Positions 6,285-13,240 of a stretch of 14,082 nt of DNA are shown here, one piece after another; positions within the stretch are counted from its first letter, which is position 1, and every line of letters starts with the position of its first letter. The notes beneath the pieces were generated by a model. That model was not told where the DNA came from and ran no database searches. It saw nothing but the letters and a program-made list of their open reading frames with translations. The DNA comes from JAKQHY01 sp034429475 (GTDB lineage: Bacteria; Chloroflexota; Anaerolineae; B4-G1; SLSP01). The stretch is taken from the NCBI GenBank assembly GCA_034429475.1, contig DAOUGD010000001.1:1-14082 (forward strand). Reading direction: 5' to 3'. A program made the translations under genes and the position numbers.

Positions 6285-8813
6285 TTAGCGGATGAGATTG
6301 CCCTTGAATTCGTTCAATTGAGCAAGGCCGTCTCCCAGCGCGTCAGGCATCGGGGCGCGCTCGCGGCGGGGACTGCGCATCAACCGCGCCAGCCACAGGC
6401 GCCAACGCAGCACCCACCACGTCCCGATGGCGACGAAACGGTCGCGGCGCGTCAGAGGTTGAGGGGTGTACCACGCCCGGACGTAGAGTTCGATCAGCCG
6501 TTGAATTTCACTCACAGCTGGCGGCAGCAGTTCTTCTCCCAACTCGCGGTCGGCGCCAATCTCATCCAGCCGCCGCGCCAGGGACGCCCCCACCTCGTAG
6601 GGCGTATCCCCCGCCCTGACGCGCGCGCGCAGACTGCGCCGGTAGCGCTGCAAACGGTGATACAGCCGCGTCGCGACGTTGGCCGGTGTGCCCCACACCA
6701 GCAGGAACAGGGTATCCGCACTGGTCCCCAGCAGCAATATTCCCACCAGGCCGCCAACGATCGCCAACACGCCCAGCCCCAACTGCATTCCCAGTGACGC
6801 CGGAGAAGACGGCGAGGTTAGCGGTTCGATGGCCTCCCAATCGGGCGGGTGGCTTACGGCAGGGCTTTCCGGCGTACTCCGATCAATCTCTGGATAGCCG
6901 CCGGTCGGTTCAAACTCTACCCAGCCGATGCCGGGGAAGTAGATTTCCGGCCAGGCGTGGGCGTCAGCCTCCGTCACGACGTAACGCGCCGTCTGCGGTT
7001 GGTAATTGCCGCTCGCGTAACCGATCACCAGGCGCGCGGGCAACCCTGCCGCCCGCGCCAACACCACCATAGACGTAGCGTAGTAATCGCAATAGCCCTT
7101 CTGCAACTCAAAAAGGAAGTAGTCGGCAATATCCTGGGCGTAGCCCGGCGTAGGAACTTCCAGCGTGTAGGAGAAGTGCCGCAAGTAGCCCTCGATGGCT
7201 CTGGCCCGCTCATAGAGAGTGGGTTCAGTCGCCGTCAACTCGAAGGCCAGATCGCGCACGCGACTCGGCAGCGTTTCCGGCAACTGCGTGTAACGCTCCA
7301 TCAGCCAGTCCGGGATTTCCCCCTCGGCGTTAAGTAAGTCCTCCTCGGTCACATCCAACACCAGCGAGTCGGCGCGGTATTTGGCGGCGTCGGTAGTGGC
7401 GGCAAACATCTCGCCGGGGGGGCGCCAATAGACTTCAAAAGGTTCATCCGTGGAAATTAACATGCCATCCACGTAGATTGCGCCGTCGCGCGGGCCGATC
7501 ATCTGCACTTCCTGGCGCAGCGGATAGTAATGCGGTTGTTCAGGGGAAATCGCCAGTTCACCCGCCGCGTAGGAGGTGAGCGCCGTAGCTGAGGTAGACC
7601 AGCCCTGACCGTAATAACGGTCGTAGGTGATGCTGCGCCAATAGTGACGGGGTACTTCTATCTCCCCTTCGTAGATCAACATAGCCTCGGCGATCTCCGG
7701 CAGTTCGTTGGTGCGCACCCACATCACCACCATGCGCGACAACTCCGGCCCGGAGCCGATGAGATGGCGGCGCGGCAGGGTGGTCGTCTGCGCGCGTTGA
7801 ATCGGCGTGATGGTGCGCGGTTGCGGCTGCTGTTGAATCCCCAGCGACTCAGCTACTGGCTGGCCAGGAGCATCGTCCCGTTCAGTCAGGTCTTCCACCC
7901 ACTCCGTCAACTCTTGCAGGCGCTCGAAAGTGAAAAAGGGCGAAATCGCCGCCACCAACACCACCAACAACGACACGCTGGCGGCCACCGATACCATATC
8001 CCGCCACAAGTCGCGCGAATAGTCGGTGCCCCTCGCCATCCAGCGGTTTTCCCTGGCGCGATGCTGCTCCAGGGCCATCAAGAGGAAGGTGAAGCCGATC
8101 AGCGGCAGCAGTACAAAGGTCGAGGCCCAGGCATAAGCCACCAGGAACGAAACCAAAATTCCCCCCGGCAGGATAGCGGCCAGGGGTTGGTGGCGGCGAT
8201 TGACCATCCAGCCGGCCCACCACGCGCACAACCATACAACCAGTCCCCAGATCAAGGCCGTGGCAACCGGGTCATAGGCAGCGTTCCCCTGGAATAGGGC
8301 GCTCAACCAGCGCCAGGCCCGGAGGAACAATGTGCCCAGGTCCGACCACAAGACGTCGTACACCGCCGGCAGGCGCCCCCAGTCAATGGCGTGTTGGGGC
8401 ACACTCAATGGCTCCCAAGTGTAAACCATCACGACCAGCGCTTTGAGCCACGCCCAGAGCCACGCCACCATTTGGCCGATCAGAGAGAAAACCACTCCGA
8501 AAATGTGAAGCACCTCGGCTTCCAGACGCCCCACCCGCACGAAGACCACCTCGATACCCAGGAAAACGCCGATGAAAGCCGCGAGGCCATCCCGCACCGG
8601 CAAAGCGCCCAGCAGCCATCCCCCGGTCGCCGCCAGCAGCATAAGGAAAAAAGCAAAGGGAAACTCCACCCCTTTGACTACGTCCGTGAGACCGGAGATG
8701 ACACTGATGAGGATCACCAACAAGATGCCCCAGACCACCAGTCCTTTCGGGCCGAGAAGCTGCAACAGCGCTCTGCCCCAACCGGGGGAAGAGAAGTCGG
8801 TGTCACCATACAT
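6285..8813 (-). CDS. TgpA-like membrane-anchored transglutaminase-like protein
   Basis: This encodes 842 residues. The N-terminal third (about 20-300) has around eight hydrophobic helices, as in the TgpA N-terminal region. A presumed extracytoplasmic part follows, holding a transglutaminase-like core (about 520-645). Its triad is visible: Cys575 in QKGYCDYYATSMVVLARAAG, His619 in DAHAWPEIYF, and Glu635 in WVEFEPTGG where many relatives have Asp. A further membrane helix (about 695-725) precedes a cytosolic C-terminal domain like DUF4129 (about 750-835). The family is thought to act as a peptidase or crosslinking enzyme on cell-envelope proteins; the substrate is unknown. It is the last gene of the MoxR-DUF58 operon. 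Its ATG overlaps the DUF58 stop (TAATG) and its own Shine-Dalgarno is weak, so translational coupling is likely. Confidence 0.9.
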   Translation of the reverse strand: MYGDTDFSSPGWGRALLQLLGPKGLVVWGILLVILISVISGLTDVVKGVEFPFAFFLMLLAATGGWLLGALPVRDGLAAFIGVFLGIEVVFVRVGRLEAEVLHIFGVVFSLIGQMVAWLWAWLKALVVMVYTWEPLSVPQHAIDWGRLPAVYDVLWSDLGTLFLRAWRWLSALFQGNAAYDPVATALIWGLVVWLCAWWAGWMVNRRHQPLAAILPGGILVSFLVAYAWASTFVLLPLIGFTFLLMALEQHRARENRWMARGTDYSRDLWRDMVSVAASVSLLVVLVAAISPFFTFERLQELTEWVEDLTERDDAPGQPVAESLGIQQQPQPRTITPIQRAQTTTLPRRHLIGSGPELSRMVVMWVRTNELPEIAEAMLIYEGEIEVPRHYWRSITYDRYYGQGWSTSATALTSYAAGELAISPEQPHYYPLRQEVQMIGPRDGAIYVDGMLISTDEPFEVYWRPPGEMFAATTDAAKYRADSLVLDVTEEDLLNAEGEIPDWLMERYTQLPETLPSRVRDLAFELTATEPTLYERARAIEGYLRHFSYTLEVPTPGYAQDIADYFLFELQKGYCDYYATSMVVLARAAGLPARLVIGYASGNYQPQTARYVVTEADAHAWPEIYFPGIGWVEFEPTGGYPEIDRSTPESPAVSHPPDWEAIEPLTSPSSPASLGMQLGLGVLAIVGGLVGILLLGTSADTLFLLVWGTPANVATRLYHRLQRYRRSLRARVRAGDTPYEVGASLARRLDEIGADRELGEELLPPAVSEIQRLIELYVRAWYTPQPLTRRDRFVAIGTWWVLRWRLWLARLMRSPRRERAPMPDALGDGLAQLNEFKGNLIR

Positions 8814-10114
8814 TATTCAAGCACCTGCCAGGGGGATTCGGCAATCTTGCGCGTCGGCACTACGCGACCGGTGCCGGTGGAACGCCACCCCCAATGCCCC
8901 CCGTGACCGGGACGCACTTCGGGGCGATCCAGCACGTCGCGGGTGATGCAATAATTCGCCACCCCCATACCCGTCAGCATGCCGGCCACCATGTCTATCT
9001 TCCCCGGTCCGCCGAACGACTCCGGATCAAGCAGCAACACCGTCGGCGCGACGCCGCGCCGGATCATGGGCACCAACCCACCCACCCACGCGGTATCCAT
9101 CGAGGCCGTAATCAACACTAGGCTGGTGTGCTGGCCGATGCTCGCGCTGACACGAGTCAACAATTCCGAAAGCGGGCGGGTTCCCGCCGACACCAGCGCC
9201 AGCGAGCGCAGCACTTCCCAACGATGCCCCTCGCCGGTCTGGGGCGACAGCCACACCAACTGATCGCTGTGCGCCACCAATCCCACCGCGTGCCGCAACC
9301 GCAGCCCTCGGTCGGCCAGGGATGCCGCCAGGATCACGCCATGCTCCAACGTGGAGTTTTCGCCCTCACCGGCCTGGACAGTGCGATCTACATCCAGCAC
9401 AATCCACCAGTCGCTGGAGGGGGTGCCATCAAAGACGCGGACATACAATTCGTTGCGCCGCGCCACCGTCTTCCAGTGAATCCAGCGCCGGCTGTCGCCG
9501 GGAACATACTCGCGCACGGTGGAGGCGCTGACGGTGCGGTCAGGAGCGTTGGTGCGCGGGCGCCCGTCGCCGGACCGCCCACCGGGGGCCACTTCGATGG
9601 CCGGCAGCGGCACAATGGGCGGCAGCACCAACAACGGCATCGTGGCCGTATAATCAAAGGAGAGGGTAAACAATCCAAAGGGGTCGCCGGAAAACAACTG
9701 CGTCGGGCCTAAGATGAAGAGACCGCGCCGAGTGCAAATCGCCTCTGTGTGCCAGCGGATCGAGTCGCGCCCCGGCAGGCCGGTGCCCCGGCTGACCTGG
9801 TAGTTGGGCATCGTAGATTGATCGCGAATTTCAGCCCAGACGGCCGGCGCCCAACCCTCGTTGCGCAGCGTGAAACGTTCCACCAGCCGGTCCCCCACCT
9901 GCGCCCAACCGAAACGCATCTCCCGCATCAGTTCCAACCCCTTGGACAGCGACCTGATCCAGAGGTAACTGACCAACCACGCGCCGGCCAGGGCCACGGT
10001 CAGGATGCGCCAGCCCTTGTAAGGTGTCAGTATATCGGTAATCAACGTCACGACCACCAGCGCCGGCAGCAACCACGAGTTCATTTTAATAGTAGGTTTG
10101 TTGTGTGTTCGCAT
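8813..10114 (-). CDS. DUF58 domain protein
   Basis: This encodes 433 residues from the ATG at 10114, which has AGGA eight bases upstream. An ATG nine bases earlier (10123) gives 436 residues but has no spaced Shine-Dalgarno. Two hydrophobic segments (about 12-45) anchor the N-terminus, followed by a beta-rich stretch (about 60-170). The DUF58 signature is around residues 198-225: VREYVPGDSRRWIHWK, then ARRNELYVRVFDG; Asp207 and His213 fall inside it. The segment after it (WWIVLDVDRTVQ) begins a von Willebrand A-like fold in this family. DUF58 proteins pair with MoxR ATPases in a chaperone-like system that is thought to mature or regulate other protein complexes. The gene lies between moxR-like and transglutaminase genes and overlaps the latter by one base. 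Confidence 0.9.
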   Translation of the reverse strand: MRTHNKPTIKMNSWLLPALVVVTLITDILTPYKGWRILTVALAGAWLVSYLWIRSLSKGLELMREMRFGWAQVGDRLVERFTLRNEGWAPAVWAEIRDQSTMPNYQVSRGTGLPGRDSIRWHTEAICTRRGLFILGPTQLFSGDPFGLFTLSFDYTATMPLLVLPPIVPLPAIEVAPGGRSGDGRPRTNAPDRTVSASTVREYVPGDSRRWIHWKTVARRNELYVRVFDGTPSSDWWIVLDVDRTVQAGEGENSTLEHGVILAASLADRGLRLRHAVGLVAHSDQLVWLSPQTGEGHRWEVLRSLALVSAGTRPLSELLTRVSASIGQHTSLVLITASMDTAWVGGLVPMIRRGVAPTVLLLDPESFGGPGKIDMVAGMLTGMGVANYCITRDVLDRPEVRPGHGGHWGWRSTGTGRVVPTRKIAESPWQVLE

Positions 10115-10189
10115 ACCCCACATCCTATTGAGTAGGGGGATTGGGGATCAGAAATTGGTACTGAAATCTCTCACCCCCACGCTGAGAAG

Positions 10190-11146
10190 CTAGGGGCGCT
10201 TGGAATAATTCCCTTCAGGGACGGGCAGCTCCTCGAAGATGGCCGACATCACTTCCAAAGCGGTTACATTACGCAGTCGCGCGCTAGGACTCATAATCAT
10301 CCGGTGCGCCAGCACGGAAGTCGCAATGAACTTGATATCATCCGGCAGCACAAAATCACGCCCGAACAGGGCCGCGCGGGCCTGCCCGACCCGGTACAGC
10401 GTCAGGCTACCGCGCGGGCTGGCCCCCAGGTAAGTGTCAGGATGATCGCGCGTCATTTTGACCAGACGCACCGCGTATTCCTTCACGGCCGGGGATACGT
10501 AAACCGTTTTGATGGCTTCCTGAGCTTCCAGCAATTCCTCGGCGGTCGCCACCGTTTCCAGAGCTTCAATCGGATGATGGAATTGTTGACGATCCAGCAC
10601 TTCGATCTCATCTTCCAATTCAGGATAACCCAACTGAATCCGCATCAAGAAGCGGTCCAACTGCGCTTCCGGCAGCGAGAAGGTGCCCTCGTATTCCACA
10701 GGGTTCTGGGTGGCTAAGACCATAAACGGTTTGGGCAACCCGTAAGTGACGCCATCCGCCGTCACCTGCCGTTCCTCCATCGCCTCCAGCAGCGCGGCCT
10801 GGGTCTTGGGCGTCGCGCGGTTGATCTCGTCAATCAACACAATCTGCGCCATAATCGGCCCTGGCTGGAATTCAAACTCGCGCGTGGCCTGATTGTAAAT
10901 GGAAACGCCGGTCACATCGCTGGGGAGCAAATCGGGGGTGAATTGCAGGCGGCCAAATGTGCAGCCAAGCGAGCGCGCCAGGCTGCGCGCCAACATCGTC
11001 TTCCCGACGCCGGGGACATCCTCAATCAGCAGATGTCCCTGGCTCAACAGCCCGAGCACGGCCAGTTGGATCGGCGCGCGCTTCCCGACAATGACGCGCT
11101 CAATGTTCTCAATCAATCGTTGGGCAAAATCCTGTACCTCGGTCAT
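10190..11146 (-). CDS. MoxR-family AAA+ ATPase
   Basis: This encodes 318 residues from the ATG at 11146. GGAGG lies eight bases upstream; it falls inside the first codons of a longer frame that begins at ATG 11161, so the upstream start is disfavoured. Walker A is EDVPGVGKT (42-50), Walker B is VLIDEIN (103-109, catalytic Asp-Glu at 106-107), sensor 1 is ATQNPVEYEGT (Asn148), and an arginine-finger candidate is Arg165 in PEAQLDRF. The C-terminal AAA lid (about 225-300) holds SPRGSLTLYRVGQARAAL and LPDDIKFIATSVLAHR. Length and motifs match a full MoxR protein. It heads the operon with DUF58 and transglutaminase genes, a common bacterial arrangement in which the ATPase acts as a hexameric chaperone with the DUF58 partner. 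A 66-75 bp gap separates it from DUF58; the other genes are tightly packed. Confidence 0.95.
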   Translation of the reverse strand: MTEVQDFAQRLIENIERVIVGKRAPIQLAVLGLLSQGHLLIEDVPGVGKTMLARSLARSLGCTFGRLQFTPDLLPSDVTGVSIYNQATREFEFQPGPIMAQIVLIDEINRATPKTQAALLEAMEERQVTADGVTYGLPKPFMVLATQNPVEYEGTFSLPEAQLDRFLMRIQLGYPELEDEIEVLDRQQFHHPIEALETVATAEELLEAQEAIKTVYVSPAVKEYAVRLVKMTRDHPDTYLGASPRGSLTLYRVGQARAALFGRDFVLPDDIKFIATSVLAHRMIMSPSARLRNVTALEVMSAIFEELPVPEGNYSKRP

Positions 11147-11241
11147 CAAAAAAGCCTCCATCAGTGATATAGGTTCTCCGCACCTGCCTGTTGGGAACAG
11201 GGGGCAGAGATAATGTACGGGGTGTGAAACAAACTCTAACC

Positions 11242-11270
11242 ATTATAGCATACCTGACCTTTCACCACAA
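11242..11270 (-). promoter_or_regulatory. Extended -10 promoter of the MoxR operon
   Basis: On the - strand there is a perfect TATAAT (11242-11247) preceded by TGC, which makes an extended -10 element. Seventeen bp upstream is TTGTGG (11265-11270), a weak -35 box; an extended -10 compensates for this. The leader would be about 90 nt long. It contains a short inverted repeat (CCTGTTccCAACAGG, 11188-11202) that may form a hairpin. Confidence 0.6.
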
Positions 11271-11422
11271 TCATCATAAACGATACGATCTTTTCTCCCA
11301 TCGTACCTATGAATAGATTTCCCCCTGGACAAGGTGGCGACCTTTTCCCTGGTCACATGGCCGGTATCCCATCTATCGGAAGCAATTCTCACCTGGGAAT
11401 TCGTCGTGCGGGTTGGGGGATT
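11271..11422. other. Intergenic stretch with no recognisable gene
   Basis: This lies between the MoxR promoter and the foldback element. Open frames cross it on both strands (for example from ATG 11309, + strand, and the - strand frame 11243-11437). None has a convincing Shine-Dalgarno or family resemblance, and the + frames run on into the repeat. It could be decayed coding sequence or regulatory DNA; I see nothing I can name. Confidence 0.5.
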
Positions 11423-11606
11423 CCAGGGCCTTATCATTCTCGCGCCGGATGGTGCGCCGCAACACAGAAGACGGCTAAAGCCGTGGTTTTTAAAGGGTTT
11501 TGTGGTGACGGGCTACCGCCCGCCACCACAAAACCGCCTTTTTCGGCAGCTTCAGCCGCAACATCTGCCCGATAAGCGTGGCCTGACGAGAATGATAAAG
11601 CCCTGG
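11423..11606. repeat. 184-bp foldback (MITE-like) element, complete copy A
   Basis: Terminal inverted repeats of 20 bp match at 19 positions (left end CCAGGGCCTTATCATTCTCG, 11423-11442; right end 11587-11606). The two halves are roughly mirror images about a centre near 11515. Each carries a small hairpin about 29 nt inside the end: ACGGC-TAAA-GCCGT at 11471-11484, and on the other strand GCGGC-TGAA-GCTGC. The middle is a strong hairpin (11498-11533: TTTTGTGGTG, one mismatch, CGGGC, loop TACC, and the complement). No gene lies inside. A second partial copy is at 13984-14082. It is probably a non-autonomous transposable element or REP-like unit mobilised by a transposase elsewhere. I see no clear target-site duplication. 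Confidence 0.75.
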
Positions 11607-11624
11607 GGGGCTATCAAAGCGGCG

Positions 11625-11653
11625 TTGACGCGGAAAGAGTTTCCGTATATGAT
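11625..11653 (+). promoter_or_regulatory. Promoter of the LLM oxidoreductase gene with palindromic spacer
   Basis: TTGACG (11625-11630) and TATGAT (11648-11653) are separated by exactly 17 bp. The spacer contains a perfect inverted repeat, CGGAAA-GAG-TTTCCG (11631-11645), which is well placed to be an operator: a dimeric repressor bound there would block RNA polymerase. A wider inverted repeat, GGCTATCA (11609-11616) and TGATAGCC (11660-11667), encloses the whole promoter. Confidence 0.6.
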
Positions 11654-11730
11654 TTTTTATGATAGCCGGCCATGGATGTTGACCTGGCAAAAGCGTTTAA
11701 CAGACCTTCAGTGAAGGAAGGAGTAGACTC

Positions 11731-12567
11731 ATGACAATAAAATTTGGTCTGGCCTTGCCTTACAATCAAGCCCGCCTCGTGGCACAGTTGGCGCAACTGG
11801 CAGAAGAGGCCGGTTGGGATGGCTGCTTTTTAGGGGACGCGATCTGGTGTGAAGATCCCATGATCGCCCTAGCTGCGGCGGCTATGACCACCAGCCGGAT
11901 TCGTTTGGGCACAATGCTCATCCCCGTCCCGCTCAGACGCCCGTGGAAGATTGCGAGCGAATCCGTGGCCTTAGATCGCCTATCCAATGGCCGGGTGATT
12001 TTGGGGTTGGGGACGGGCGCCGTCTGGATGGGCTGGCAAAGTTTTCCCGACGAAGTGACCGATGCCAAAGCCCGGGCGGAAATGCTGGATGAAACGATTG
12101 ACATCCTGACTTTGCTCTACCAACGGAAGCAGTTTGACTATGAGGGGAAGCATTATCATCTCAAACTCACGTTGATGGAGGAGAGGCATTACCCCTCCAA
12201 ACCCGTGCAGCAGCCGCGCATTCCTCTCTGGGCGCCGGCCATCTGGCCGCGGAAGAAATCCATGCAACGTATCCTCAAATGCGATGGGCTGTTTCCAGAA
12301 AAAGTGGGGCCGGACGGCAAACCCGAGAATGTGACGCCAAAAGATATGAGCGAGATGAAAGCCTTTGTCGCTGCCAATCGCACACTGACCACGCCTTTCG
12401 ATATCGTGGCGAGTGGTAAAACCGATGGCCTGAATAAGGCTCAACAAAGAGACGAGCTATGGCCGTGGGTGGAAGCCGGCGCTACGTGGTGGATCGAAGG
12501 ATTATGGAACGAATCGGAAGAAGCGGTGACCGAGCGAATTCGACAAGGCCCACCGGTGTTGGATTAG
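11731..12567 (+). CDS. LLM-class (luciferase-like) flavin-dependent oxidoreductase
   Basis: This encodes 278 residues; AAGGAG (11718-11723) lies seven bases before the ATG. The protein matches the bacterial luciferase-like TIM-barrel family: an N-terminal strand (KFGLALP), helix LAQLAEEAGWDGCFLGD (20-36), TSRIRLGTMLIPVP (54-67), and the strongly conserved LDRLSNGRVILGLGTG (81-96). It is slightly shorter than typical members (about 290-340), and the C-terminal part after residue 150 is compact. Members use FMN or coenzyme F420 to oxidise or reduce small organic substrates; the cofactor and substrate cannot be read here. It is transcribed alone from the palindrome-containing promoter, which suggests substrate-responsive control (inference). 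The next sequence downstream is a broken dehydrogenase fragment. Confidence 0.9.
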   Translation: MTIKFGLALPYNQARLVAQLAQLAEEAGWDGCFLGDAIWCEDPMIALAAAAMTTSRIRLGTMLIPVPLRRPWKIASESVALDRLSNGRVILGLGTGAVWMGWQSFPDEVTDAKARAEMLDETIDILTLLYQRKQFDYEGKHYHLKLTLMEERHYPSKPVQQPRIPLWAPAIWPRKKSMQRILKCDGLFPEKVGPDGKPENVTPKDMSEMKAFVAANRTLTTPFDIVASGKTDGLNKAQQRDELWPWVEAGATWWIEGLWNESEEAVTERIRQGPPVLD

Positions 12568-12606
12568 CCGCCTAATGGATTAGAACGGCGCTCAAAACTG
12601 GGGTAA

Positions 12607-12925
12607 AAGAAGTTCATCACCGGAGCGTTGTCTCTCAGGGCCATAGAAGCACCCAGGCCCAAGGCGCGCTATCTGGCCGGGGTCAGTTTTGCGGGCAAGG
12701 TCGCCCTGATCTTGCGCGACTGGGTCTGGGATCTCATTAGACTTGTTCCTGAATAAGCTGCAAAGAGTTTTTGGACGCAGATAAACGCCGATGAACGCTG
12801 ATTTTTAAAAAATTATCTGCGTGAATCTGCGAAAATCCGCGTCCTAATTTTCTTTTTTGTTATTGCGGAACAACTCTATTATGCAGACCACGTTCAAGGT
12901 GGAACCGGCCTCATCAAGCCGGTAA
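12607..12925 (+). pseudogene. C-terminal remnant of a short-chain dehydrogenase, split by an inserted repeat
   Basis: A frame follows the stop at 12604-12606. From about 12637 it reads RAIEAPRPKARYLAG, then a hydrophobic stretch, then DWVWDLI. This resembles the C-terminus of the short-chain dehydrogenase/reductase family (typical pattern: AI..PRPK.RY..G). No catalytic Tyr-x-x-x-Lys or NAD-binding motif remains, so at least 200 residues are missing. The frame is interrupted at 12738 by the 139-bp element (12739-12877), whose left end supplies the stop at 12754-12756. Joining 12738 to 12881 restores an open frame (WDLIMQTTFKV...) that ends at TAA 12923-12925, overlapping the convergent HTH gene by 12 bp. 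I see the frame directly; the family call rests on a short motif. Confidence 0.55.
12739..12877. mobile_element. 139-bp palindromic MITE-like element with 3-bp flanking duplication
   Basis: The terminal inverted repeats are AGACTTGTTCCTGAATAA (12739-12756) and TTATTGCGGAACAACTCT (12860-12877), matching at 15 of 18 positions. ATT flanks both ends directly (12736-12738 and 12878-12880), as expected of a target-site duplication. Inside (12773-12844) is a second, symmetrical inverted repeat made of 10-bp units: ACGCAGATAA, ACGCCGATGA, ACGCTGATTT on the left and their complements (ATCTGCG-type) on the right. It contains no gene. It is probably a non-autonomous derivative of an insertion sequence; the family is not identified. 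Small ends and a 3-bp duplication would be compatible with IS5-like elements, but that is a guess. Confidence 0.65.
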
Positions 12926-13240
12926 ATCCTGAAAGACCCGTTTCATTTTTTGAGCATACTCGTGAAAAGCCGCTCGTCCCTGGGGGGTCAGCCGTAGCGT
13001 GGTGTTCGGGCGCCGACCCTTGAAGCTCTTTTCCACTTCAAGGTAGCCGGCTTCTTCCAACTTGCTCATGTGGGCTGAAAGATTGCCCCATGTGAGGCCC
13101 GTCTGGTTCATCAGAAAAGTGAAATCGGCGCTTTCAATCACATAGAGCAAGGCCATAATGGCTAACCGCGCCGGTTCATGAACCAAGCGATCCAGATCGG
13201 CCAGGCCCGTGAGCGCTGGACTACCGGTATTTTCACTCAT
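12914..13240 (-). CDS. Winged-helix transcriptional regulator (HTH_34-like)
   Basis: This encodes 108 residues from the ATG at 13240, which has AAGGA eight bases upstream; an ATG at 13249 has no spacing for a Shine-Dalgarno. The whole protein is one winged-helix domain: helix 1 (DRLVHEPARLAIMALLYV, 17-34), helix 2 (FTFLMNQTGLT), recognition helix (WGNLSAHMSKLEEAGYLEVE, 51-70), then the wing (KSFKGRRPNTTLRLTPQGRAAF, a strand-turn-strand pair). This matches the small ArsR/MarR-like proteins with an HTH_34 domain. Such proteins bind promoter DNA as dimers; no metal-binding cysteines are present. It overlaps the preceding membrane-protein gene by 8 bp (ATGAGTGA), so the two are translationally coupled. 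It probably regulates their shared promoter (inference). Confidence 0.88.
   Translation of the reverse strand: MSENTGSPALTGLADLDRLVHEPARLAIMALLYVIESADFTFLMNQTGLTWGNLSAHMSKLEEAGYLEVEKSFKGRRPNTTLRLTPQGRAAFHEYAQKMKRVFQDLPA

Noticed and set aside
7644..8297. 217-residue open frame on the + strand inside the transglutaminase gene
   Set aside because: Composition is dominated by Gln, His, Arg and Pro, typical of an antisense frame; no family resemblance.
11146..11161. Start of the MoxR gene at ATG 11161
   Set aside because: That ATG overlaps GGAGG, which is correctly spaced only for the ATG at 11146.
11309..11575. Open frames from 11309 and 11334 on the + strand as a gene upstream of the oxidoreductase
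   Set aside because: They run straight through the foldback element and lack a convincing Shine-Dalgarno; their length is explained by the stop-poor repeat.
12773..12844. Short repeats as a CRISPR array
   Set aside because: The units are 10 bp with no spacers and form one palindrome; there are no cas genes.
12904..12923. Hairpin ACCGGC-N8-GCCGGT as the terminator of the HTH gene
   Set aside because: It straddles the HTH stop codon and has no T-run; it could be chance within the overlapping dehydrogenase remnant.
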